Positions 7,794-15,152 of a stretch of 36,421 bases of DNA are shown piece after piece. The DNA is from Phenylobacterium sp. (GTDB taxonomy: Bacteria; Pseudomonadota; Alphaproteobacteria; Caulobacterales; Caulobacteraceae): contig NZ_SSMZ01000255.1 in assembly GCF_004799395.1 (NCBI RefSeq), positions 1 to 36,421 on the forward strand, given 5' to 3'. Position 1 is the first letter of the stretch. Each line of letters opens with the position of its first letter. The notes under the pieces were generated by a model. That model saw nothing but the letters and a program-made list of their open reading frames with translations, had not been told where the DNA came from and made no database searches. A program made the position numbers and the translations under genes.

Positions 7794-7913
7794 ATGGGTG
7801 AAGAAATCCGCCGCGAAGCGGTTGCCTCGCGCCGCCCTGGGTCACGATCGGCGGCAACACGGGCCGGGCAGGCTCGCGAGGGGACGATTGTCGGGCTTTG
7901 GCGATTGACCTGA
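7794..7913 (+). CDS. Possible 39-codon leader ORF
   Basis: A short frame from ATG 7794 to TGA 7911-7913 inside the leader of the aldolase operon. The product would be Arg-rich, with no known domain. Only a weak AGGG lies close upstream. It may be chance; listed because it is the only reading frame that fits in this 260-base spacer. Confidence 0.15.
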   Translation: MGEEIRREAVASRRPGSRSAATRAGQAREGTIVGLWRLT

Positions 7914-7983
7914 CGGAGAACCTACCGTGGGGTGGCGCAGCGCTGAGCGAGCCCGGGGAGGCCGCGCGAAAGGAAGGGCGTTG

Positions 7984-8637
7984 ATGCCTACAAGCTCGGA
8001 GAGCACCGCCCGACAGGCGTTGGCGCAGGCCTACCGCGAGGTGGTCAGCCTGGGCCTCACCGAGCTGTCGTCCGGGAACCTGAGCCTGCGGTTCGGAGAG
8101 GGCATGCTGATCTCGCCCACCGGGGCGAGCGGCGACGACATCTCCGAAGACAGCCTCGTCTACGTGGGCCCCGACGACAGCTGGGATTCCGGTCAGCATC
8201 CGTCGAGCGAGTGGCAGCTCCACGCCCGCATCTACCGCGGAAATCCAAAGACACAGGCGGTGGTCCACACCCATTCGGACTACTGCGTCGCCGTGGCCTG
8301 CCACTGCAAGCCGCTCCCGGGCTTCCACTACATGGTGGGCGCATTCGGCGGCGATGACGTGCCGTGTGTGCCCTACGCCACCTTCGGCAGCGAAACGCTG
8401 GCCAACGATGTCGCCGAAGCCCTGAAGACCCGCAGCGCCTGCCTGATGAGCAACCACGGCGCGACGGCGCGCGGCCGCAGCCTGTCCGACGCCGTGAAGC
8501 TGGCGCACCGGCTGGAAATTTCCTGCCGCCACTATGTCCTCGCCCGCGCCCTGGGCGAGCCGCGGCAGCTGACGGCGGAGGAATGGGCCGACTTCCATCG
8601 CCGGGTGGGCAACACCGGCTATGGCCGTCCGGCGTGA
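7984..8637 (+). CDS. Class II aldolase/adducin family protein (FucA-like)
   Basis: A 217-residue zinc-dependent aldolase or epimerase, close to the length of FucA. The motifs lie three residues on from their FucA positions: SSGNLS at 29-34, the phosphate-binding SPTG at 44-47, the catalytic Glu76 in PSSEWQLH, zinc ligands His95 and His97 in HTHSDY, and the third His158 in SNHG. It should cleave a ketose-1-phosphate to dihydroxyacetone phosphate and an aldehyde. I chose ATG 7984 over GTG 7927 because of the AAGGAAGG ribosome-binding site. The PfkB kinase gene begins 16 bases after its stop, so kinase and aldolase probably act in sequence on one sugar. Confidence 0.9.
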   Translation: MPTSSESTARQALAQAYREVVSLGLTELSSGNLSLRFGEGMLISPTGASGDDISEDSLVYVGPDDSWDSGQHPSSEWQLHARIYRGNPKTQAVVHTHSDYCVAVACHCKPLPGFHYMVGAFGGDDVPCVPYATFGSETLANDVAEALKTRSACLMSNHGATARGRSLSDAVKLAHRLEISCRHYVLARALGEPRQLTAEEWADFHRRVGNTGYGRPA

Positions 8638-8653
8638 AGAGTTCGAGGCCCCG

Positions 8654-9601
8654 ATGAACACCGGACTGCTGGCCATCGGCCTGACCACCCTGGACATCAA
8701 CGCCTATCCCATCGACGGGCTGACGCACACGGAGCGGGCGATCCTGATCCAGGGCCTCGCCTGTGCGCCCGCCGGCACGGCGGCTGGCGCGGCTCTGGTC
8801 GCCGCCAAGCTAGGCGCCAAGGTCAGGCTGGTCGGCGCCGTGGGCGACGACATGAATGGCCTGTTCGTCCGCACCGGCCTGGAGTCGTTGGGCGTCGACA
8901 CGAGCTTGCTGGCGACCCGGGTCGGGGAACGGACGTCGTCCACCCTGCTCGCGGTGGAGAGCAACGGGCGTCGGTCCAGCTTCCATTGCCCGGGGACCGG
9001 CGGCGCGCCGCCGGTCGACGCGACGGTGACTGCGGCCGCGCGCGGCAGCCGGTTCGTCCACTACGCGGCCATCGGAGGCTCCACGACCGACGGCGGGCCT
9101 GGCGCCCAGCTGCTGCGCGAGGCCAAGGCGGGCGGCGCCCTGGTCACCTGCGACCTGATCGGCCCGCGGCGCAGCGCCATCGACGAGATCGCCAAGATCC
9201 TGCCGCACGTCGACTATTTCATGCCCAGCGCCGCGGAGGCCTTCTTCCTGAGCGGATCGGACGACCTGTCCACCGCGGCTCAGCGGTTCATCGAACTCGG
9301 CGCCAAGGCCTGTGTGATCAAGAATGGCCGCCAGGGGGCGTTCGTCCTGCTCGGAGGGCAGGCGCATGTGGTCCCGGCGTTCGCGGTCACTCCCGTCGAC
9401 ACCACCAGCTGCGGCGACAGCTTCTGCGCCGGCTTTATCGCCGCCCTGGATCGCGGCTGGGCGCCGCTGGAGGCCTGCCGTTTCGCGGGCATGACCGCTG
9501 GCCTTGTGGCGGAGGGCGTGGGCACACTCGGCGCGCTGCAGGATTTCAAGGCGACGGTCGCGGCGATGGACCGTTACGAGCTGGCGATCGAGCCCGCCTG
9601 A
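8654..9601 (+). CDS. PfkB family carbohydrate kinase
   Basis: A 315-residue ribokinase-fold sugar kinase. The C-terminal PfkB signature DTTSCGDSFCAGF (249-261) carries the catalytic base Asp255. The anion-hole motif reads SCGD in place of the common GAGD, a variant seen in other PfkB members. The N-terminal GTAAGAALVAAKLGAKV segment is the usual substrate-domain start. I chose ATG 8654, with GAGG 5 bases upstream, over an in-frame ATG at 8621 that overlaps the aldolase and has no ribosome-binding site. It likely makes the sugar phosphate that the preceding aldolase cleaves. No transporter or regulator gene is next to the pair. Confidence 0.9.
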   Translation: MNTGLLAIGLTTLDINAYPIDGLTHTERAILIQGLACAPAGTAAGAALVAAKLGAKVRLVGAVGDDMNGLFVRTGLESLGVDTSLLATRVGERTSSTLLAVESNGRRSSFHCPGTGGAPPVDATVTAAARGSRFVHYAAIGGSTTDGGPGAQLLREAKAGGALVTCDLIGPRRSAIDEIAKILPHVDYFMPSAAEAFFLSGSDDLSTAAQRFIELGAKACVIKNGRQGAFVLLGGQAHVVPAFAVTPVDTTSCGDSFCAGFIAALDRGWAPLEACRFAGMTAGLVAEGVGTLGALQDFKATVAAMDRYELAIEPA

Positions 9602-9702
9602 GCGACCAGTCAACGGCCGCTTCCCGCCCATCGCTGAAATTAGAGGCGCGGCCGTCGTGGCGATCGTTTGCGAGCCCTGGCGCGGCCGCGCCTTCTCGCG
9701 TG

Positions 9703-9727
9703 AAACGTAACGGGAACATGCTATAGG
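9703..9727 (+). promoter_or_regulatory. Candidate LexA site and -10 for the helicase operon
   Basis: AAAC at 9703-9706, seven bases, then GAAC at 9714-9717. This matches the alphaproteobacterial LexA pattern GAAC-N7-GAAC at 7 of 8 positions. A TATAGG -10-like hexamer lies at 9722-9727, exactly -12 to -7 of the ATG at 9734, so the transcript may be leaderless. Both calls are pattern-based. Confidence 0.4.
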
Positions 9728-9733
9728 GCGAGG

Positions 9734-12208
9734 ATGGCCGATAGCGCGGGCCTGCCCGCCGATCTCCTGCCGCCGCGGTTCGCCGACTGGTTCGCCAGCC
9801 GGGGCTGGAGCCCGCGCGCGCACCAGTTGGCGATGATCGAGCGGGCGCGCGCGGGCCGCGACTCCCTGCTGATCGCACCCACCGGCGGCGGCAAGACGCT
9901 GGCCGGATTCCTGCCGACCTTGATCGACCTGGCGAGCCAGCCGCCGTCCAACGGGCCGACCAGCCTGCACACCCTCTACATCTCGCCCTTGAAAGCGCTG
10001 GCCGTGGATGTGGAGCGCAACCTCAATGCGCCGATCGCACAGATGGGTCTGCGGATCACGGCGGAAAGCCGCACCGGCGACACCGGGATTTCGCGCCGCC
10101 AGCGCCAGCGGGTGAAGCCCCCGGAGATCCTGCTGACCACGCCGGAGCAGCTGGCCCTGCTCTGCGCCTGGGAGGGCGCCCGGCTATATTTCGAGAACCT
10201 GGAGTGCGTGATCCTCGACGAGATCCACACCTTGCACGCCTCGAAACGCGGCGACCTGCTGGCGCTGGACCTGGCCCGCATCTCCCAGTTCGCGCCGAGG
10301 ATGCGCCGCGTGGGCCTCTCGGCCACGGTCGACGATCCGGAGGTGATCAAGGCCTGGATGGCCGACCACGCCAAAGGCGGCAATGACACCATCGACCTGG
10401 TGCGCGGGCCGCCCGGCGCGGAGCCAGTGGTCGAGGTGCTGCTCTCCGAAGGCAAGGTGCCGTGGGCCGGCCACACCGCCCAGCACGCCATGCAGGAGGT
10501 CTATGACGTCATCGCCAAGTCGAGGACGGCGCTGGTCTTCGTCAACACCCGCTTCCAGGCCGAATTCGCCTTCCAGGAGCTCTGGCGGCTGAACGAAGAC
10601 GCCCTGCCCATCGCGCTCCACCACGGCAGCCTGGCCGCCGAGCAGCGGCGCAAGGTCGAGGCGGCCATGGCGCGCGGCGAACTTCGCGCCGTGGTCTGCA
10701 CCTCCACGCTCGATCTCGGCATCGACTGGGGCGACGTGGACCTGGTGATCCAGCTCGCCTCGCCGAAAGGCGCCTCGCGGATGGTGCAGCGGATCGGCCG
10801 CGCCAACCACCGGCTGGACGAACCGTCCCGCGCCCTTTTCGTCCCCGCCAACCGGTTCGAGATGCTGGAGTGCCAGGCCGCCCGCGAGGCCATCGCCGAG
10901 AACAAGCTGGACGGCGATCCGCCGCGCCTCGGCGCCCTGGACGTGCTGGCCCAGCACGTCATGGGCTGCGCCTGCTCCGAGCCGTTCGATATGCTGAGGC
11001 TCTATGACGAGGTCACCTCGTCGGGGCCCTATCGCGCCCTGCCCTGGGAGGACTTCGAACAGGTCGTCGATTTCGTCTCCACCGGCGGCTATGCGCTGAA
11101 GACCTACGACCGCTTCCGCCGGATCGTGAAGGGCCAGGACGGCCTGTGGCGCGTGCGCAACCTGGAGACCGCCCAGCGCCACCGGCTGAACGTCGGCGCC
11201 ATTGTCTCGCCCGCCATGCTCGCGGTCCGCATCGCCATGCGAGGTGGCCGCGGCGGGCGCAAGATCGGCGAGATCGAGGAGGGCATGGTCGAGATGCTGG
11301 AGCCCGGCGAGACCTTCGTCTTCGCCGGCCAGGTCTGGCGGCTGGTGGCGGTGACCAACCTCGACGTGCTGGTCCAGCCCGCGCCCGGCGCCGATCCCAA
11401 GATGCCCTCCTGGGGCGGCTCGAAGTTCGCGCTCTCCACCTATCTCGCCAAGCGGGTGCGCCAGCTGATGTACGACCAGGCGCACTGGAGCGTGCTGCCC
11501 GCCGACGTGCGGGAATGGCTGGAAGCTCAGCGCGACCGGTCGCTCATTCCAGAAGAAGACGAGATGCTGCTGGAGACCTTCGCCCGCGGCCACCGGCAGT
11601 TCATGGTCTGCTACCCGTTCGAGGGGCGCCTGGCGCACACCACGCTGGCCATGCTGCTGACGCGGCGGCTAGAGCGGATGGGCCGGGGGCCCCTGGGCTT
11701 CGTCTGCAACGACTATGCGCTCGCGGTCTGGGCCATCAAGCCGCTGGAGGCAGTGGACTTCGCTGAACTGTTCGACGAGGACATGCTGGGCGACGACCTG
11801 GAAGCCTGGCTCGCCGAGAGCTTCATGATGAAGCGCGCCTTCAAGGGCTGCGCGATCATCGCCGGCCTGATCGAGCGGCGCTTCCCAGGACAAACCCAGA
11901 AGTCGGGGCGCCAGATCACTTTCTCCACTGACCTGATCTACGACACCTTGCGAAGGCACCAGCCGGACCACCTGCTGCTGCGCTGCGCGCGCGACGATGC
12001 GGCGACGGGTCTCGTGGACGTGGCGCGGCTGGGGCAGATGCTGGCGCGCATCAAGGGACGCATCCGCCATTCGCCGCTCGAGCACCTGTCGCCGTTCTCG
12101 GTGCCGATCCTGCTGGAGATCGGCAAGGAGCGCAGCCCGGGCCATTCTGGCGAGACCATGATCCTGCGCGAAGCCGAGGAAGACCTGATCGCCGAGGCCC
12201 TGCAATGA
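9734..12208 (+). CDS. Ligase-associated DNA damage response DEXH box helicase (Lhr family)
   Basis: An 824-residue superfamily 2 helicase. The Walker A motif APTGGGKT is at residues 48-55, the Walker B/DEIH box at 162-165, and a GLSATV motif III and a C-terminal helicase domain with QRIGRANHR (motif VI) follow. The remaining 400 residues match the winged-helix and DEAD-associated region of Lhr-like proteins. This is the helicase of the four-gene DNA-repair module of ATP-dependent ligase, metallo-beta-lactamase-fold exonuclease, helicase and PdeM. Its stop overlaps the pdeM start by ATGA, so the two are translationally coupled. The ligase and exonuclease are absent from this window. Confidence 0.93.
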   Translation: MADSAGLPADLLPPRFADWFASRGWSPRAHQLAMIERARAGRDSLLIAPTGGGKTLAGFLPTLIDLASQPPSNGPTSLHTLYISPLKALAVDVERNLNAPIAQMGLRITAESRTGDTGISRRQRQRVKPPEILLTTPEQLALLCAWEGARLYFENLECVILDEIHTLHASKRGDLLALDLARISQFAPRMRRVGLSATVDDPEVIKAWMADHAKGGNDTIDLVRGPPGAEPVVEVLLSEGKVPWAGHTAQHAMQEVYDVIAKSRTALVFVNTRFQAEFAFQELWRLNEDALPIALHHGSLAAEQRRKVEAAMARGELRAVVCTSTLDLGIDWGDVDLVIQLASPKGASRMVQRIGRANHRLDEPSRALFVPANRFEMLECQAAREAIAENKLDGDPPRLGALDVLAQHVMGCACSEPFDMLRLYDEVTSSGPYRALPWEDFEQVVDFVSTGGYALKTYDRFRRIVKGQDGLWRVRNLETAQRHRLNVGAIVSPAMLAVRIAMRGGRGGRKIGEIEEGMVEMLEPGETFVFAGQVWRLVAVTNLDVLVQPAPGADPKMPSWGGSKFALSTYLAKRVRQLMYDQAHWSVLPADVREWLEAQRDRSLIPEEDEMLLETFARGHRQFMVCYPFEGRLAHTTLAMLLTRRLERMGRGPLGFVCNDYALAVWAIKPLEAVDFAELFDEDMLGDDLEAWLAESFMMKRAFKGCAIIAGLIERRFPGQTQKSGRQITFSTDLIYDTLRRHQPDHLLLRCARDDAATGLVDVARLGQMLARIKGRIRHSPLEHLSPFSVPILLEIGKERSPGHSGETMILREAEEDLIAEALQ

Positions 12209-12936
12209 ACGCCCTGGCCGAACGGGCTTTCGCCTATGACTACGCCGTGGCGGAGTGCGGCTCGCTGCGGGTGACCATCGGAGCGGCTCAGGCGATGCTG
12301 CGGGCCTCCGGCGCCCTGTGGCTCGCGGCCGAGCGCGCCCTGGTGGTCGCCGACCTGCACCTGGAAAAGGGCAGTTCCTACGCGTCCCGTGGCCAGATGC
12401 TACCGCCCTACGACACCCGCGAGACCCTGCGGCGGCTGGCGGCGGAAGTGACGGCGCTGACGCCCGCGATCATCGTCCTGCTGGGCGATACCTTCCATGA
12501 CCGCAGCTCCGAGGACCGGTTGGCCGCCGATGACGCCCAGCGCCTGCGGGACCTGGCGCGCGGCCGGACGCTCATCTGGGTGGTCGGCAATCACGACGCG
12601 GACGGGCCTCGCGCGCTGCCCGGCGAGGTCGCCGACGAACTCAGCCTCTGCGGCCTGATCCTGCGCCATGAGCCGCAGGCCGGCCTGCAGCCCAGAGAGG
12701 TCGCGGGCCATCTGCACCCCGCCGCACGGGTCAGGGCGACACGCGGCAGCGTGCGCCGCCGCTGCTTCATCACCGACGCCGAGCGGTTGATCCTGCCGGC
12801 CTTCGGGGCCTATGCCGGCGGGCTGAACGTGCGCGACGCAGCCTTCGCCGGCCTCTTCGCCCGGTCGCCCTTGGCCGGGGCCCTTGGCCGCGACCGGGTG
12901 CATGCGGTGGGCTGGCGGTCGTTGGGACCGGACTAA
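12205..12936 (+). CDS. pdeM: Ligase-associated DNA damage response endonuclease PdeM
   Basis: A 243-residue calcineurin-like metallophosphoesterase. The metal ligands follow the family order: Asp50 and His52 (VVADLHLEKG), Gly-Asp at 94-95 (LLGDTFHD), GNHD at 128-131, His155, and GHLH at 168-171. PdeM works with the adjacent helicase in DNA repair; the nuclease role is family knowledge. Translation should be coupled to the helicase through the 4-base ATGA overlap. It ends 8 bases before the convergent DUF3429 gene, leaving no room for a dedicated terminator. Confidence 0.93.
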   Translation: MNALAERAFAYDYAVAECGSLRVTIGAAQAMLRASGALWLAAERALVVADLHLEKGSSYASRGQMLPPYDTRETLRRLAAEVTALTPAIIVLLGDTFHDRSSEDRLAADDAQRLRDLARGRTLIWVVGNHDADGPRALPGEVADELSLCGLILRHEPQAGLQPREVAGHLHPAARVRATRGSVRRRCFITDAERLILPAFGAYAGGLNVRDAAFAGLFARSPLAGALGRDRVHAVGWRSLGPD

Positions 12937-12944
12937 CGACGACC

Positions 12945-13427
12945 TCAGACGTGGCCGGTCTTCAGCGCCTGGTCGAGGCAGACGGCCAGCGAGATGCAGG
13001 CCCCGGCGGTGAGCGCCGTCGACAGCCGCGGATAGCGGGCGGGCACGTCCGGGGCCTGGTGGTCGAAGAGCCACTGGACCAGGAAGGCGCCGATGCAGCC
13101 GCCGATGATCCAGCCGTCGGGGATGCGGTGGCGCGAGAACAGGATCACCCAGGCGACCACCGGCGAAAGCACTGAGATCAGGAGGCGTTCGGGCCTCGGC
13201 TTCGGCCGCCCGCTCTCCAGTCCCCAGCGCACGCCGCCCAGGAAGGCCAGCACGCAGCCCGACCAGTTGAGGATCACCGTCAGGGCCGGGCGCGCCACGT
13301 CGGCCGGACCCCAGCCATAGGCGACGGCAGCCAAGGGGAATGGGGCGAGCGAACAGAGCGCGATGATCCACAGCGCCGGCGGGATGGCGTCGTAAGGAGC
13401 TGAAGCGTGCGGCTCGTCCGTCGCCAT
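12945..13427 (-). CDS. DUF3429 inner-membrane protein
   Basis: A 160-residue integral membrane protein with about five hydrophobic segments, roughly at 18-40, 49-67, 81-99, 104-123 and 135-155. The FLGGVRWGLE motif at about 62-71 is characteristic of DUF3429. Its role is unknown. The start is adjacent to the stop of the TIGR02186 gene with no spacing, so the two are likely co-transcribed, in the order TauE/SafE, TIGR02186, DUF3429. Confidence 0.85.
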   Translation of the reverse strand: MATDEPHASAPYDAIPPALWIIALCSLAPFPLAAVAYGWGPADVARPALTVILNWSGCVLAFLGGVRWGLESGRPKPRPERLLISVLSPVVAWVILFSRHRIPDGWIIGGCIGAFLVQWLFDHQAPDVPARYPRLSTALTAGACISLAVCLDQALKTGHV

Positions 13428-14195
13428 TCAGTCTCTCCGAAACGCCGAAGACGCCGCCCAGCCGGCCGCGAGTGCGAAGGCCATGGCCGCCAGACCGTAG
13501 GACCATGGCCTGCGATGGGCCCAAAGGTAAAGGCCGCGCTCGACGCCCACTTTCTCGACGGTCAGGGTCCGGTCCTTCTCCGCGACCGGCTGGCCGCCCT
13601 GGAACAGCAGGATGCGCACCTGGTACTGGCCGATGGGCGCCTCGGCGGGCAGCGGGATCTCGGCGCGGAACAGGCCCCTGTCGACGAAGCGCACCCCATG
13701 CTCGTCGACATCGTAGAGATGCTCGGCGGTCTTCAGGCGTACGACGGCGTTGCGCCAGTCGAGGTAGTCGGCGCCCAGGCTGGAGACCACCACGTCGCGG
13801 ACCCCGTAGCGCGTCTCGGTCCGCAGTTCGGCCGGGGCGTGCATCGCCAGGTGGTCGACTCCGGCCTCCAGGCGGCGCAGCACGGCGAAGTGGGCGATGT
13901 CGTCCAGCGGTCGGGTGGAAGCGGCGATGTAGAACCCGGGGGCGCCCTGGAACACCACCGGGCGGCTGTTGATCCATAGGCCGGCGACGCGGCTCTTCCG
14001 GGCGATGCGCACCGGCTGATCTGGGCCGCGCACGATCACCACCACGTCGCTCGGCCGCTGGGCGGGATCGAAGACCGCGCCGTAGAGCACGATCTGGTCG
14101 CCGCGGAAGTCGGAGTTGACCCGCACGTTGGTCTCGGTGAGCGCGGCGGAGACCGCGGCGCTTCCCGGGACGGGCGGCGGCAAAGCAGCCTGCAT
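13428..14195 (-). CDS. TIGR02186 family protein, membrane-anchored
   Basis: A 255-residue protein of the alphaproteobacterial TIGR02186 family, which is normally next to a TauE/SafE transporter, as here. The beta-rich domain starts near residue 24 (VRVNSDFRGDQIVLYGAV), and a single C-terminal transmembrane helix lies at about 231-250 followed by a short basic tail. Family members usually carry a signal peptide. Here the start at 14195 gives a Pro/Ala-rich N-terminus without a clear one. The TGATG overlap with the TauE/SafE gene argues that this start is right. It is presumed to be a periplasmic partner of the transporter. Confidence 0.88.
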   Translation of the reverse strand: MQAALPPPVPGSAAVSAALTETNVRVNSDFRGDQIVLYGAVFDPAQRPSDVVVIVRGPDQPVRIARKSRVAGLWINSRPVVFQGAPGFYIAASTRPLDDIAHFAVLRRLEAGVDHLAMHAPAELRTETRYGVRDVVVSSLGADYLDWRNAVVRLKTAEHLYDVDEHGVRFVDRGLFRAEIPLPAEAPIGQYQVRILLFQGGQPVAEKDRTLTVEKVGVERGLYLWAHRRPWSYGLAAMAFALAAGWAASSAFRRD

Positions 14196-15115
14196 CAGCC
14201 GTTCCCCGACATCAGCACAAAGGGCTCGTGCGGGGTGAAGAAGAGGCCCAGGCCCATGCGCAGGCCCACCAGCAGCACGATCAGCGCCAGCAGCGCGCGA
14301 AGCTCCTCGGCCCGGAAGCGCGACGAGGCCCGCGCGCCCAGCTGTGCGCCCAGCACGCCGCCGACCAGCAGCAGCGCAGCCAGCAGGATGTCGACCGTCT
14401 GGTTGCGCCCGGCCTGCAGGACGCCGGTGAGCGCTGTGGTGATGATGATCTGGAAGAGGCTGGTGCCGACCACGACGTTGGCCGGCATCCGCAGGATGTA
14501 GATCATGGCCGGCACCAGGATGAAGCCGCCGCCGACGCCCATGATCGCCGACAGCACCCCCACGAAGGCGCCCAGCAGTATCGGCGGGATGACGCTGATG
14601 TAGAGCCGCGAGCGCGGGAAGCGCAGCTTGAGCGGCAGGCCGTAGAGCCAGGGTGGCCGCCGGTCCCGATGCGGCGGCGCGGGCGCGTTGCGGCGCCGGC
14701 GCAGGATCGCGCCCACCGACTCCCAGAACATCAGCCCGCCGATGATCCCTAGGAAGATCAGGTAGGAGAGCGCCACCACCAGGTCGGCCTGGCCCAGCAG
14801 GCGCAGCCAGCGGAACAGCTCCACGCCGGCCACCGAGCCCACCGCTCCTCCGGCGGCCAGCACCCCGCCCATGCGGAAGTCGACGGCGCGCTTCCTGCCG
14901 TAGGACAGCACGCTCGACATGGAGGAGGCGGCCACGTGGTTCGACATGCTGGCCACGGCCACCGCCGGCGGGATGCCGAGGAACACCAGGACCGGCGTCA
15001 TCAGGAAGCCGCCGCCGATGCCGAACAGGCCGGAGATGAAGCCCACCAGCGCCCCGAGCGCCACCAGCAGCGGGGCGTTCACGGACACCTCGGCGATGGG
15101 CAGGTAGAGGTCCAA
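14195..15115 (-). CDS. TauE/SafE family sulfite/organosulfonate exporter
   Basis: A 306-residue transporter with about eight transmembrane helices in two repeated halves. The repeat signatures are GFISGLFGIGGGFLMTPVL near residue 24 and GVLSAIMGVGGGFILVPAM near 191, each with the family GxGGG motif. TauE/SafE proteins move sulfite, sulfoacetate or related anions across the inner membrane. Its stop overlaps the TIGR02186 start by one base (TGATG), a coupling often seen for this pair. The substrate cannot be determined from sequence. Confidence 0.9.
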   Translation of the reverse strand: MDLYLPIAEVSVNAPLLVALGALVGFISGLFGIGGGFLMTPVLVFLGIPPAVAVASMSNHVAASSMSSVLSYGRKRAVDFRMGGVLAAGGAVGSVAGVELFRWLRLLGQADLVVALSYLIFLGIIGGLMFWESVGAILRRRRNAPAPPHRDRRPPWLYGLPLKLRFPRSRLYISVIPPILLGAFVGVLSAIMGVGGGFILVPAMIYILRMPANVVVGTSLFQIIITTALTGVLQAGRNQTVDILLAALLLVGGVLGAQLGARASSRFRAEELRALLALIVLLVGLRMGLGLFFTPHEPFVLMSGNG

Positions 15116-15152
15116 ACGTCGCCTCTTCAGCCGAGGGCAGCCGCCTGGCGGA

